A stretch of DNA of 31,436 bases from Alkalibaculum bacchi (GTDB taxonomy: Bacteria > Bacillota > Clostridia > Eubacteriales > Alkalibacteraceae). Numbering within the stretch: position 1 is the first letter of the stretch; each line of letters begins with the position of its first letter. The stretch is taken from the NCBI RefSeq assembly GCF_937875145.1, contig NZ_CALNCS010000051.1:1-31436 (forward strand). The letters are read 5' to 3'. Positions 13,568 through 23,237 of this stretch are shown here, piece by piece. Both the position numbers and the translations under genes were made by a program. The notes below the pieces were generated by a model that was not told the origin of the DNA, searched no databases, and worked only from the letters and a program-made list of their open reading frames with translations.

Positions 13568-15517
13568 GTGGCCGTTGAAAAACTAATTATGATGAATGTA
13601 ATTGGTAAAAAAGATTATGTTGATGAAGTAATAAAAGATATATTGCTTTTCGAAAATGTGCAAATCGTCGATGCTTACAATGAAATTGAAAATTTTCGAT
13701 TTAGCATTGATGTAACAGAACACAATATGGTGGAATTGTTAGGGTTTTCAGAAGCAGAATCAGGGCTAAAAATTGCCAGAAGAGAGAGATTTGAAGCAAA
13801 AATCAAATTATTAAACGAAGTATTTGGAGATGAACACGAAGTAGATCCAGATATTATTAAGAATGACATCGACTTACCTAATGTAATAAAATCCGTTAAT
13901 GATATCTACAATCAGGTTCATGAAAAATACGCAATATTAAAAATTTTACAAAATGATATTGACGAAATTGATAAGAGCATAAAAGCGTATGAATTTTTAT
14001 CATCTGCAAATATAGAGATGGAAAAATTAAATAATCTAAAAAACTTTAACTACATAGTAGGTACATTGACAAAAGAAAATGTTCAAAGATTAAAGAACAA
14101 TTACGGCAATATTACTGCAATTGTAGTTCATGTTGGAAGTATGGAAGACAATGAAGTGTATTTGGTCACTTTTCCATGGGATTTAGAACGTGAGACGACA
14201 AGAATATTAAAATCTTTAAACTTTAATAAACTAGAAGGATTTAAAGATGTCTATAAAGATACTCCATTAAATATTGTGAAATGGCTAAAAAGTAAGAAAG
14301 AAAAGTTTGTTGCTAAGGTGGATGCGCTTGAAAGTGAAGTGAATACACTAAAAACAAAATATAAAGACCAAAGTAATTATGCTTATAATGTTTTGCACCT
14401 GTACGATACAATCAATACTGTGAAAAATAATATGGCTTTTAGCACGGAACACTTCTTCTTTTCTGGATGGATTTCCAAAAGGCTAAAAAAACAGATTACA
14501 GAAGCCCTTTCACAATACCAAGGAATCGTCATTATGTTTAATGATGATCATAAAGACCCGAGTATAAAACCGCCTACAAAACTGCGAAATAACTGGTTAT
14601 TCAAACCATTTGAGTCCCTTATTAAGATGTATGGGATTCCAAATTACAATGAAGTAGACCCTACGCCATTTTTTAGCATAACCTACTTATTCCTGTATGG
14701 ATTCATGTTTGGAGATTTAGGTCAGGGTTTTGTGTTTTTCTTAGCTGGTTTTCTCTTGAAATGGAAGGGTGTAGGTCTCGGATCTATATTATCAAGGCTC
14801 GGAATAAGCTCCATGTTTTTTGGATTAATGTATGGTAGCGTATTTGGATTTGAGACGATTATTCCAGCTTTATGGTTAAAGCCTTTTGAAAATATTAATA
14901 CTCTTTTACTCATTGCTATTGGCATTGGTGTAGTCACGATAGCTGTAGCTTATATTTACGGCATTATTAATCAATATAAAGCTAAAGATTATTATAACTC
15001 CCTGCTGAGTAAAAATGGGCTAACTGGTTTTGTACTGTATTTTTGTCTTATTTTAGTAGCTCTTGCCCTATTTACAGGCAATAGAATGATTTCTATAGGA
15101 GTACTAGCTGGAATTATAGTCATTGCCATTGCTATACTTTTTATGAAAGAGCCAATTGTTGATAAGTTATCTCATAAGAGAAAAGATCAGAGTCATAAAT
15201 TAGACAGTAACTTCTTTGTAGAAAGTTTTTTTGATGTTTTTGAGATTTTATTAAGTATTCTGAGTAACACCCTCTCATTTATTCGAGTAGGGGCATTTGC
15301 TCTAAATCATGTAGGATTGTTTTTAGCATTCGAATCTTTGGCACATATGGTTAATAGTGGAGTAGGTAGTACTTTGATCTATATATTAGGTAATATTTTC
15401 ATTATCATATTAGAAGGTGTGATTGTAGCGATACAAGTACTTAGATTAGAATATTACGAATTATTCAGCAAATATTTTATTGGTGGCGGAGAAGAATTCA
15501 AGGCTACGAAATTATAA
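13568..15517 (+). CDS. V-type ATP synthase subunit I (a subunit)
   Basis: This 649-residue protein has a cytoplasmic half with coiled coil (about residues 1-340) and a membrane half with seven or eight hydrophobic segments. Family hallmarks are TPFFSITYLFLYGFMFGDLGQG (about residues 363-384) and SNTLSFIRVGAFALNHVGL, where R573 is the conserved arginine that faces the ion-carrying carboxylate of the K ring. It provides the ion half-channels and the stator anchor. The GTG start directly follows the subunit C stop, with GAGGTGG inside the end of that gene as the ribosome binding site. Confidence 0.96.
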   Translation: MAVEKLIMMNVIGKKDYVDEVIKDILLFENVQIVDAYNEIENFRFSIDVTEHNMVELLGFSEAESGLKIARRERFEAKIKLLNEVFGDEHEVDPDIIKNDIDLPNVIKSVNDIYNQVHEKYAILKILQNDIDEIDKSIKAYEFLSSANIEMEKLNNLKNFNYIVGTLTKENVQRLKNNYGNITAIVVHVGSMEDNEVYLVTFPWDLERETTRILKSLNFNKLEGFKDVYKDTPLNIVKWLKSKKEKFVAKVDALESEVNTLKTKYKDQSNYAYNVLHLYDTINTVKNNMAFSTEHFFFSGWISKRLKKQITEALSQYQGIVIMFNDDHKDPSIKPPTKLRNNWLFKPFESLIKMYGIPNYNEVDPTPFFSITYLFLYGFMFGDLGQGFVFFLAGFLLKWKGVGLGSILSRLGISSMFFGLMYGSVFGFETIIPALWLKPFENINTLLLIAIGIGVVTIAVAYIYGIINQYKAKDYYNSLLSKNGLTGFVLYFCLILVALALFTGNRMISIGVLAGIIVIAIAILFMKEPIVDKLSHKRKDQSHKLDSNFFVESFFDVFEILLSILSNTLSFIRVGAFALNHVGLFLAFESLAHMVNSGVGSTLIYILGNIFIIILEGVIVAIQVLRLEYYELFSKYFIGGGEEFKATKL

Positions 15518-15536
15518 AATTTAGGAGGAATTTAAA

Positions 15537-15956
15537 ATGATGAATTTTATTATGTACAGTGTTATCTTTATTGTTTTCTCAACGATTGCAGCTGGAGTTT
15601 ATTTTTTAAAGAAGGGCTACAATGAAAATACAAAGATTAAAGCTTTGTTAAAATTTAACCTTTCAGTTTTTATCCCTGCGATGTTGATGGCTGTTATTCT
15701 TGTAGTGCCAGATATGGTAAGAGCAGCCGAAGTTGGTAATAGCAGCGCAGGTATGGGGTATCTTGGAGCAGCGTTATCTACAGGATTAGCATGTCTTGGT
15801 TGTGGCGTAGCTGTTGGCAATGTAGGTTCTGCAGCGTTAGGTGCAGTATCAGAAGATGAAAAAATGCTTGGTAAAACGTTGATTTATGTAGGTCTTGCAG
15901 AAGGTATTGCTATTTACGGTTTGGTTATTTCCATTATGATTCTTGGTGCACTGTAG
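15537..15956 (+). CDS. V-type ATP synthase subunit K (c ring)
   Basis: This 139-residue proteolipid has its canonical c-hairpin in the C-terminal half: GYLGAALSTGLACLGCGVAVG (first helix), the polar loop SAALGAVSEDEKMLGK, and IYVGLAEGIAIYGLVISIMI (second helix), with E122 as the ion-binding carboxylate. The N-terminal 65 residues hold two further hydrophobic segments that are not a second c-hairpin. The second of these ends VRAAEVGNSS and could be a cleavage region. Ion specificity is not obvious: the glutamate is followed by Gly rather than Ser/Thr, and helix one has no Gln at a typical sodium-site position. The ATG has GGAGGAA upstream. Confidence 0.93.
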   Translation: MMNFIMYSVIFIVFSTIAAGVYFLKKGYNENTKIKALLKFNLSVFIPAMLMAVILVVPDMVRAAEVGNSSAGMGYLGAALSTGLACLGCGVAVGNVGSAALGAVSEDEKMLGKTLIYVGLAEGIAIYGLVISIMILGAL

Positions 15957-15966
15957 GTGATTGACG

Positions 15967-16266
15967 ATGAAGTCATTTCTATTAAGCGATAACCGGGATA
16001 CATATATTGGCATGAAATTAGTCGGCATAGATGGTGTATATCTACAAAAAGGTGATGATGTTTTAGAATCTTATAGAACGGCACTGATAAGTGGGTACGG
16101 AATTATATTTATTACTGAAAAAATCTATCATCAAATAAAGGAAGAGGTTATGAAGACGAAAACTACCAAGAAAATACCTCTGATTACAGTAATCCCAGAC
16201 CGTCATGGTTACGCTAACGATAAAGAAAAAATCACAAGCTATATTAAAGAATCCATAGGAATATGA
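15967..16266 (+). CDS. V-type ATP synthase subunit F
   Basis: This 99-residue protein matches the F (NtpG) family, a small Rossmann-like rotor subunit. Features are SDNRDTYIGMKLVGIDGVYL at residues 7-26, GYGIIFITEKIYHQI in the middle and PLITVIPDRHG near the C-terminal third. It binds subunit D in the central shaft. The ATG at 15967 is chosen over an upstream TTG because TAGGTGA precedes it at six bases; that ribosome binding site overlaps the stop of subunit K. Confidence 0.92.
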   Translation: MKSFLLSDNRDTYIGMKLVGIDGVYLQKGDDVLESYRTALISGYGIIFITEKIYHQIKEEVMKTKTTKKIPLITVIPDRHGYANDKEKITSYIKESIGI

Positions 16267-16284
16267 TGGGGAGGTGCAATGTAA

Positions 16285-16884
16285 GTGATAACAGTAGAAG
16301 ATAAAATTCGAACCTTTTCCAAATACGTTTACGATAAACAAGTAAAAAAATCTAATGAAGTCACTAAAGATATGGATGAGAAAAATAAGCTTCTATTAGA
16401 GATAAAGCAAAAAGAGCTTGAAGAGAAATACAGTACCCTAACTGAAAAATCTATGAAAAATGCTGAAGCAGAATCTCAAAAGATTATTTCTACAGCTAAA
16501 TTAGAAGCTAAGAATAGTATCTTGAATTTAAAAAGAGATTTACTTATGCAATTTAGTGGAGAAGTTCTCCAGTCTCTTGATACTTTTGTAAAAGATAAAG
16601 TTTACATTTCATATATAAATAAATTGTTAGAGGATTCCAAAGAGTATTTACAACAAACTGAAGTGAAAATATTCTTTGTTGAAAGAGACGTAAAGAAATT
16701 TACAAGTGAATTAAAAAGTAAGTATCCAAATGTAGAAGTTCTCACTATAAGTGATGAAAATATTGGCGGATTTATTATCGAGTCTATTTCAACCAATGAG
16801 AGAATCGATAGGACAATACTGAGAAAAGTAAATGAATGGAAAAATGAAATAGGCATAAGACTTTACGAAGCACTTGAAAAGTAG
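16285..16884 (+). CDS. V-type ATP synthase subunit E
   Basis: This 199-residue protein has an N-terminal coiled coil (residues 15-100, rich in KE and AE) and a globular C-terminal domain including SDENIGGFIIESISTNERIDRTI, typical of the family, in which a GG.(I/V) stretch precedes the final helix. It forms the peripheral stalks with subunit G/H and binds the head. The start is GTG with GGGGAGGTG upstream. It overlaps the ribosome binding site of subunit A. Confidence 0.93.
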   Translation: MITVEDKIRTFSKYVYDKQVKKSNEVTKDMDEKNKLLLEIKQKELEEKYSTLTEKSMKNAEAESQKIISTAKLEAKNSILNLKRDLLMQFSGEVLQSLDTFVKDKVYISYINKLLEDSKEYLQQTEVKIFFVERDVKKFTSELKSKYPNVEVLTISDENIGGFIIESISTNERIDRTILRKVNEWKNEIGIRLYEALEK

Positions 16885-16893
16885 GTGAGATGG

Positions 16894-18660
16894 ATGAGTG
16901 AAAAAGGTATCATTAATATGATCAATGGGCCGGTCATCAGAGGCAAAAATATGTCTGGTTTTAAGATGCGTGAAATGGTCATGGTTGGCAGCAAGAAATT
17001 AATAGGTGAAGTAATTATTTTAGATGGTGATGTAGGTACCATCCAGGTTTATGAAGAAACAGAGGGCCTTAAGCTAGGAGAAGAGATTGTCTCTACAGGA
17101 AAACCTCTCTCCGTCAAACTAGGACCTGGCATGATGGGGAATATGTTTGATGGAATTCAAAGGCCTCTTCAGCAAATTGATAAGATTAACAAAGATTTCA
17201 TTCCAGAAGGGATTGGTTTGATTTCTATTGATGAAGAAAAATTATGGGATGTAAGTTTAAGTGTAAAAGTAGGAGATCAGTTGGGTTCAGGGGAAGTTTT
17301 CGGAACCGTACAAGAGACTTCTTTAATAAATCATAAACTCATAGTTTCTCCAGGCCAAAAGGGCGTCGTCAAATCTGTCGTCAAAGACGGAAAGTATAAT
17401 ATTGAAGAGGTATTAGTTGTACTAGAAGATGGAAAAGAGCAATACGAACTTAAAATGTATCACGAATGGCCAGTTCGAAATCCAAGGCCAGTAAGAGAAA
17501 GAAAAGAAATTAACAAGCTGCTTATTACAGGACAAAGAGTTCTTGATATGTTCTTTCCACTTGCTAAGGGTGGTACTTGTGCTATTCCCGGTGGCTTTGG
17601 TACTGGAAAGACGATGACACAACATCAACTTGCAAAATGGTCTGATGCAGATATTATTATCTACATTGGCTGTGGGGAACGTGGAAATGAAATGACAGAA
17701 GTACTTGAGGATTTTCCAAAACTTATTGACCCTAAAACAGATAAGCCACTAATGGAGAGAACGGTATTAATAGCTAATACATCAAATATGCCAGTTGCCG
17801 CTAGAGAGGCCAGCATTTACACTGGAATTACTATGGCTGAATACTTTAGAGATATGGGTTACGATGTTGCTATAATGGCTGACTCTACCTCAAGATGGGC
17901 AGAAGCTCTAAGAGAAATATCTGGTAGATTAGAAGAGATGCCTGCAGAAGAAGGGTATCCTGCGTATTTGCCATCTAGAGTTGCTGAATTTTATGAAAGA
18001 GCTGGGTATGTAGAGGCTCTTGGTGGGGAAGAGGGTTCTATTACAATTATTGGCGCCGTATCTCCAGCTGGAGGAGACTTCTCAGAGCCCGTTACAGAGA
18101 ACACAAAGAGATTCGTAAATGTATTCTTAGCCCTAGACAAGGGATTAGCTTATTCAAGGCATTACCCTGCTATAAACTGGTTAGATAGTTATAGTGGTTA
18201 TATTAAGATGCTAGAGCCATGGTATAAAAAACAATTGTCTGAGGACAGCGTTCAGCTTCGTAATAAGATGTTGGAACTATTGTTTAACGAAAACAAGTTA
18301 CAAGAAATCGTAATGCTTGTAGGTGAAGATGTCTTGCCCGATAATCAACGACTTGTTTTGGAAATTGCAAAGCTCATAAAAGTCGGATTCTTGCAACAAA
18401 ATGCTTTTAATGAAAATGACACGTATGTACCCCTAAACAAACAGTACCGTATGCTTAAAATCATTGATTATTTATACGAAAAAGCAAAAAGTGCCCTAAG
18501 CTTAAATATTCCAATCTCACAAATTAGAAATCAAATTTTATTCGATGAGATTATTAAAATGAAGTACACAGTTCCCAATGACGATTTATCAAAAATCAAT
18601 GAAATTCAAGGTTTAATTGACAAGTATTACGACGACTTGATGAGGCAATATCTTGAATAA
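16894..18660 (+). CDS. V-type ATP synthase catalytic subunit A
   Basis: This 588-residue catalytic subunit carries Walker A GGFGTGKT at residues 233-240, the catalytic glutamate E262 in GCGERGNEMTEV, Walker B around YDVAIMADSTSRWAEALRE, and the long family block GRLEEMPAEEGYPAYLPSR. The A-specific 'non-homologous region' (about residues 110-190) separates it from F-type beta subunits. It hydrolyses or makes ATP in the A3B3 head. A GTG at 16885 is open, but ATG 16894 has TAGGTGAG at proper spacing. Confidence 0.98.
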   Translation: MSEKGIINMINGPVIRGKNMSGFKMREMVMVGSKKLIGEVIILDGDVGTIQVYEETEGLKLGEEIVSTGKPLSVKLGPGMMGNMFDGIQRPLQQIDKINKDFIPEGIGLISIDEEKLWDVSLSVKVGDQLGSGEVFGTVQETSLINHKLIVSPGQKGVVKSVVKDGKYNIEEVLVVLEDGKEQYELKMYHEWPVRNPRPVRERKEINKLLITGQRVLDMFFPLAKGGTCAIPGGFGTGKTMTQHQLAKWSDADIIIYIGCGERGNEMTEVLEDFPKLIDPKTDKPLMERTVLIANTSNMPVAAREASIYTGITMAEYFRDMGYDVAIMADSTSRWAEALREISGRLEEMPAEEGYPAYLPSRVAEFYERAGYVEALGGEEGSITIIGAVSPAGGDFSEPVTENTKRFVNVFLALDKGLAYSRHYPAINWLDSYSGYIKMLEPWYKKQLSEDSVQLRNKMLELLFNENKLQEIVMLVGEDVLPDNQRLVLEIAKLIKVGFLQQNAFNENDTYVPLNKQYRMLKIIDYLYEKAKSALSLNIPISQIRNQILFDEIIKMKYTVPNDDLSKINEIQGLIDKYYDDLMRQYLE

Positions 18661-18675
18661 TTAGAGGTGATATTA

Positions 18676-20055
18676 ATGAAAAAAGAGTATTTAAAGATCG
18701 ATAAAGTAATTGGGCCCCTTATAGAGATGTCAAATGTGGCGGATATTTCTTATGGTGAAGTCGTCGACATTATGACTCCGGACGGAACTGTAAAAAAAGG
18801 TAAAGTCATTAAAATAGAAGAAGATAAGGTGGTTATCCAAGTATTTGAAAATACTTCTGGTTTATCCACAAGCAATGCTTCTATAAGTTTTCGTAAGGAG
18901 GCTTTTGAACTACCACTTTCAAAAGACATACTTGGAAGGACTTTCGATGGTTTAGGACGCCCAATGGACCTTGGTGGCGAAATTTACAGCCGAAATAAGT
19001 ATAATATAAATGGAAGACCTATTAATCCTGTAGCAAGAAAGTACCCTAGGGACTTTATTCAAACTGGAATATCTAGTATTGATGCTCTGATGACATTAAT
19101 TCGTGGTCAAAAATTACCCATATTTTCAGGTAATGGTATGCCTCATAATGAATTGGCCGTTCAAATTGTTAGACAAGCAAAACTTGGTGAAGGAACCAAT
19201 GAAGATTTTGCCATTGTATTTGCAGCTATAGGTGTAAAGCACGACGATGCAGATTTCTTTAAGAGAAGTCTTATAGAAGCCAATGCAATGGATCGAGTTG
19301 TCATGTTTATTAATTATGCCAATGACCCCATCGCTGAGAGAATTAATACACCACGATGTGCCTTGTCTGCAGCAGAATACTTAGCTTTTGAAGAGGGAAT
19401 GCAAATATTAGTTGTAATGAGCGATATTACCAGCTATTGTGAAGCCTTACGTGAAGTATCTTCTGCAAAGGAAGAAGTGCCTAGCAGAAAAGGCTATCCA
19501 GGGTACCTCTATTCGGACTTAGCATCTTTATACGAGAGAGCAGGAATGCTTAAAGATAAACCAGGGTCCATTACATTTTTACCTATATTGACTATGCCTA
19601 ATGACGATATTACCCACCCAATTCCGGATTTGACTGGATACATAACAGAGGGTCAAATCGTAATGGGGAGAGAGTTGTTTCAAAACAATGTGTACCCACC
19701 TATAGATGTCCTTCCATCTTTGTCTAGACTTATGAAAGACGGCATTGGAGAAGGGTATACTAGGGAAGACCATCCTGATTTAGCGAATCAATTATTCTCC
19801 TCCTATTCTAGAGTTCAGGACGTTAGAGCCTTAGCTCAAATTATCGGGGAAGATGATTTAGGCGAAGTAGATCGAAAATACATGGAATTTGGTCGAGAAT
19901 TCGAAAGCCGATTTGTCACTCAAGGTTTTAATGAAAATCGGGACATTAAGACTACACTAGATTTAGGTTGGGAAATACTCCGAATTCTACCTAAAGAGGA
20001 ATTAAATCGATTGGATCCTGATCTAATTGAGAAATACTACGTACAAAAAGATTGA
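18676..20055 (+). CDS. V-type ATP synthase subunit B
   Basis: This 459-residue non-catalytic head subunit starts KEYLKIDKVIGPLIEM and has FSGNGMPHNELAVQIVRQAK where a P-loop would be, the normal degenerate nucleotide site of subunit B. Other blocks are YANDPIAERINTPR, MSDITSYCEALREVS, YPGYLYSDLASLYERAG and TMPNDDITHPIPDLTGYITEGQ. The ATG at 18676 is preferred over GTG 18667 because AGAGGTG precedes it. It follows subunit A by 15 bases. Confidence 0.98.
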   Translation: MKKEYLKIDKVIGPLIEMSNVADISYGEVVDIMTPDGTVKKGKVIKIEEDKVVIQVFENTSGLSTSNASISFRKEAFELPLSKDILGRTFDGLGRPMDLGGEIYSRNKYNINGRPINPVARKYPRDFIQTGISSIDALMTLIRGQKLPIFSGNGMPHNELAVQIVRQAKLGEGTNEDFAIVFAAIGVKHDDADFFKRSLIEANAMDRVVMFINYANDPIAERINTPRCALSAAEYLAFEEGMQILVVMSDITSYCEALREVSSAKEEVPSRKGYPGYLYSDLASLYERAGMLKDKPGSITFLPILTMPNDDITHPIPDLTGYITEGQIVMGRELFQNNVYPPIDVLPSLSRLMKDGIGEGYTREDHPDLANQLFSSYSRVQDVRALAQIIGEDDLGEVDRKYMEFGREFESRFVTQGFNENRDIKTTLDLGWEILRILPKEELNRLDPDLIEKYYVQKD

Positions 20056-20065
20056 TGGTGATTAG

Positions 20066-20683
20066 ATGGCAAATAAGATAACACCAACCAAAGCAAACTT
20101 AATGAAGTCTAAAAGTACCTTGAACTTTTCTAAAAAGGGTTTTGATTTGCTCGACAAGAAAAGAACCGTATTAATACAGGAAATGATGACCTTAGTAGAA
20201 TCTGCCAAGACTATAGAGAAAAAAATCGAAGAGAATTTTGCACAGGCTTATGAAGCTTTAAAACAAGCTAGTATTACCATGGGTGTATTTAATCTAGAAG
20301 AAGTAATGGTAGCTGTAGAAAAGGAAGATGACTATCAAATTCGCTTTAAAAGCGTTATGGGCGTAGAAATTCCTGAAGTGATTTACCTTGTAAAAGATAA
20401 AATCAAGCCTCAATACGGTTTCTATAATAGCAACCCATCTTTAGATGTGGCTATTATGAAATTAAAGGAAGTAAAATATTTGTCTTATCAGTTGGCTGAA
20501 GTAGAGACTTCAGCGTATAAACTGTCCTTAGAAATAAGGAAAACCCAAAAAAGAGCCAATGCACTAGATAAAATACAAATCCCTAAACTAAATGCAAATA
20601 TAAAATTTATAGAAGAGACTCTAGAAGAAAAGGAAAGAGAAGATTTCTTTAGATTAAAAATAGTAAAGAAAAAGCAAGACTAG
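20066..20683 (+). CDS. V-type ATP synthase subunit D
   Basis: This 205-residue central-shaft subunit begins with the family signature ITPTKANLMKSKSTLNFSKKGFDLLDKKR and ends with the long C-terminal helix containing RKTQKRANALDKIQIPKLNANIKFIEETLEEKEREDFFRLKIVKKK. It turns with subunit F inside the A3B3 head. It is the last gene of the operon, with an immediate terminator. The ribosome binding site is modest (GGTGAT). Confidence 0.97.
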   Translation: MANKITPTKANLMKSKSTLNFSKKGFDLLDKKRTVLIQEMMTLVESAKTIEKKIEENFAQAYEALKQASITMGVFNLEEVMVAVEKEDDYQIRFKSVMGVEIPEVIYLVKDKIKPQYGFYNSNPSLDVAIMKLKEVKYLSYQLAEVETSAYKLSLEIRKTQKRANALDKIQIPKLNANIKFIEETLEEKEREDFFRLKIVKKKQD

Positions 20684-20708
20684 GAGCGCTAAAAAGCGCT
20701 TCTTTTTA
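20683..20708 (+). terminator. Rho-independent terminator of the V-ATPase operon
   Basis: GAGCGCT pairs with AGCGCTT around an AAAA loop and runs into CTTTTTA. It starts at the stop codon of subunit D. Confidence 0.85.
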
Positions 20709-20884
20709 GGTTTCTGATTTCTTCAATATTAAGTAAAAAGTGGAAAAAAGTTCTAAATGTAATATAAAACTCTTTTCCAGTAAAGATAGTTATGATATTA
20801 TATTTCTTGTTCATAATGAAAGGCAAAACACTTAAAGAATCCAATATCTGATGATTTTGTGATTTTCTAATAAGGGGGATTACT

Positions 20885-21736
20885 GTGACTACACGGTTTA
20901 TATCAAATTATCATACTCATAACAATTTTTGTGATGGCAAGAATACCATCGAAGAAATGGTACAAGCAGCTATTGAAAAAGGAATTCTACATCTAGGTAT
21001 CTCTTCTCATGCATATATACCAAACCAAGAGATTTGGACGATGGAAGAAGATCAAATAGAAGCTTATCTAGATGAGGTTCATAGAATCAAAGAAAAATAC
21101 ACTGGAAGAATCCATATATATACAGGTTTAGAAATTGACTTTTTTGATGGCATTGGTTGGTACCCACCAATCTTACCGTTTATTGAGGAATTAGATTACG
21201 ATATTGGATCTGTTCATTGCCTATATAATGGAGAAATAGGTGAGTCTTGTTATGTAGATGATACACAGGAGGCTTTTGAAGAAGGTGTAGAAAATCTTTT
21301 TAATGGAAATATCCAAGAAGCAGTAAGACACTATTACAATAGCCTTAAAAATATGATTATCAAATATAATCCAACCATAATAGGCCATATGGATATTATT
21401 AAAAAGAACAATAATGATAATTGTTTTTTTAATGAAAAAGAACAATGGTACAAAGACATTATTAAAGAAGTCTTATCTGTAATCAAAGACAGCACCAGTA
21501 TTGTAGAAGTCAATACTGGTGGGATTGCTAGATACGGCAAAGATTTGCTTTACCCATCAGTTGATATTCTTGAACAAATGTATAGAAATGGATTAGACAT
21601 AACCATTAACGGCGATTCTCATAAAATAGAAGATATTGATTTTTATTACGAAGAAGTATACCAGTTGATAAAAGATATTGGTTATGATAGAGTCATGATT
21701 TTTACGGATAAAGGTTGGGAACCCTTTAAGCTGTAA
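20885..21736 (+). CDS. PHP-domain histidinol-phosphatase
   Basis: This 283-residue PHP-family phosphoesterase resembles the Firmicutes HisK/HisJ histidinol-phosphatases. Metal-binding motifs are NYHTHNNFCDG (H10, H12, D17), the SSHA histidine at H42, GLEIDFFDG (E83), GSVHCL, GHMDIIKK and the C-terminal NGDSHK. It would dephosphorylate histidinol phosphate, the penultimate step of histidine synthesis, using a multinuclear metal site. No other his genes are in the window, so another phosphate ester is possible. The start is GTG with AAGGGGGAT upstream. The 174-bp spacer before it shows no gene and only a weak TATTAT-type -10. Confidence 0.88.
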   Translation: MTTRFISNYHTHNNFCDGKNTIEEMVQAAIEKGILHLGISSHAYIPNQEIWTMEEDQIEAYLDEVHRIKEKYTGRIHIYTGLEIDFFDGIGWYPPILPFIEELDYDIGSVHCLYNGEIGESCYVDDTQEAFEEGVENLFNGNIQEAVRHYYNSLKNMIIKYNPTIIGHMDIIKKNNNDNCFFNEKEQWYKDIIKEVLSVIKDSTSIVEVNTGGIARYGKDLLYPSVDILEQMYRNGLDITINGDSHKIEDIDFYYEEVYQLIKDIGYDRVMIFTDKGWEPFKL

Positions 21737-21762
21737 AAAACTAGGGACTAACGACTAAAGAC

Positions 21763-21807
21763 TAGATACTAAAAAAGAACTGCTAGGCAGTTCTTTTTTA
21801 GTATCTA
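21763..21807. terminator. Perfect 21-bp palindromic bidirectional terminator
   Basis: Exact 21-bp arms (21763-21783 and 21787-21807) flank a TAG loop, with A- and T-runs that would give U tracts on both strands. It is shared by the converging PHP and dacF genes and overlaps the dacF stop codon at 21798-21800. It is preceded by a run of degenerate ACTAA/ACTAGA units (21740-21762). Confidence 0.85.
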
Positions 21808-23105
21808 TAATATTGGCTTCTTCGAGATCTTCTTCTACGAGGTACACTTCCATATGTGATGCCGTATTTTTTGCGGATTCTTCTCTTTCTTATTTGAGTA
21901 TTTCTAATATAAACGTAAATTCGAGCAAATATGTACAATAACAGAAGAGTAGGTATAAGGTAGATAAGGGAGTCTTTTAATTTTTGTATTCGAATAGCTG
22001 AACTACTTAAGACTTCATTGCCAGCCACTAATTGAGCTTCTCCCACTTTTTCATTTCCTACAGAATATTCGATAGTGCCAATGACATCACCTTTAGAAAT
22101 AGTTGAAGGCAAATTTTGAGATATTTTAATGGTCTCATTGATGTTATCGCTATTATTCTTAGTCTTTACATATTTTATTGTACTTCTTGACACAATTTGA
22201 AGGGGTTTACTCCCTTTTTCTATTCCCTGTTCTTTTACAAAATCATCTTTTCTGATAAGAGTAGAGGTTTCAAAAGAGGTGAATCCATAATCAAATAATG
22301 CGGATGTGTCATAGTAAGTAGATGCACTTTGTCCATTTAATACTACTGCAATTAAGCTCATGCCATTGTTTTCAGCAGCACTGATTAATGTATTTTTAGC
22401 TTCTGTAGTAAAACCCGTTTTTGATGCGATTACTTTGTCATTATAGAATTCATCGCCTTCACTTTTATACAATCTATTTTTTGTCCATAAATAACGTGTT
22501 TGTTGTTCGTTTGTTTCAGGAATAATGTAATTTGAAGTGGTCATTAATTTGCGAAGTACAGGATTCTTAATAGCCTCTTTCATTATAAGGGCCATATCAT
22601 AAGCTGTTGTATAGTGATCTTCACTATGTAGGCCATGAGGGTTGATAAAATGAGAATCTGTGGCACCTAATTCTTTTGCCTTGTCATTCATCAGCTTTGC
22701 AAAATTTTCCACAGACCCAGCTGTATGTTCAGCAATAGCTACAGCGGCGTCATTTGCGGATTCAACCATTAGTGCATACATGAGTTGTTCTAAGGTCACT
22801 ACTTCTCCTGGAAGAAGGTAAATGGCACTACTATTACTTGCAATTTGGTAAGGGACATCTTTCCCTATAATAACTTTTTCATTTAAATTTTCGTTTTTCT
22901 CTAAAGCTATAATAGCAGTAAGAACTTTTGTTATACTTGCAGGATACAGTCGTTCCTTTGCGCTTTTATCATATAAAACTTGTCCAGTTTCAGCGTCCAT
23001 TAAGATGGCTGCTGGAGACAAGATATTTGGATCTGTATTAGCATGTGTAATAGGTTGTATGGTAATAATTAATATCAGCAGAAGAGTCACTATTTTCTTT
23101 TCCAT
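21798..23105 (-). CDS. D-alanyl-D-alanine carboxypeptidase (DacF-like, PBP5/6 family)
   Basis: This 435-residue low-molecular-weight penicillin-binding protein has all three active-site motifs: S57-I-T-K60, S116-A-N118 and K229-T-G231. A signal peptide (KKIVTLLLILIITIQPITHA, residues 3-22) exports it. A beta-rich PBP5 C-terminal domain (about 280-375) precedes a C-terminal membrane segment (LIYLIPTLLLLYIFARIYVYI) and a very basic tail with RKRRIRKK and RRRRSRRSQ. It removes the terminal D-Ala from peptidoglycan pentapeptides, trimming cross-links. DacF proteins act in spore-forming bacteria, and the sporulation genes nearby make that plausible, though DacA-like vegetative roles cannot be excluded. 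The ATG is preceded by AGGAGG. Confidence 0.93.
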   Translation of the reverse strand: MEKKIVTLLLILIITIQPITHANTDPNILSPAAILMDAETGQVLYDKSAKERLYPASITKVLTAIIALEKNENLNEKVIIGKDVPYQIASNSSAIYLLPGEVVTLEQLMYALMVESANDAAVAIAEHTAGSVENFAKLMNDKAKELGATDSHFINPHGLHSEDHYTTAYDMALIMKEAIKNPVLRKLMTTSNYIIPETNEQQTRYLWTKNRLYKSEGDEFYNDKVIASKTGFTTEAKNTLISAAENNGMSLIAVVLNGQSASTYYDTSALFDYGFTSFETSTLIRKDDFVKEQGIEKGSKPLQIVSRSTIKYVKTKNNSDNINETIKISQNLPSTISKGDVIGTIEYSVGNEKVGEAQLVAGNEVLSSSAIRIQKLKDSLIYLIPTLLLLYIFARIYVYIRNTQIRKRRIRKKYGITYGSVPRRRRSRRSQYYRY

Positions 23106-23237
23106 AAAAACCTCCTTTATAGTCTGTTAGATATGTGATTATGTAGATTGACTTATATAATTATATCAAAAACAAAAAAAAATTAAAGGTAAATATCTTA
23201 AAGTCGTGAATTTTGTGATATATTGGGTATATATGTT

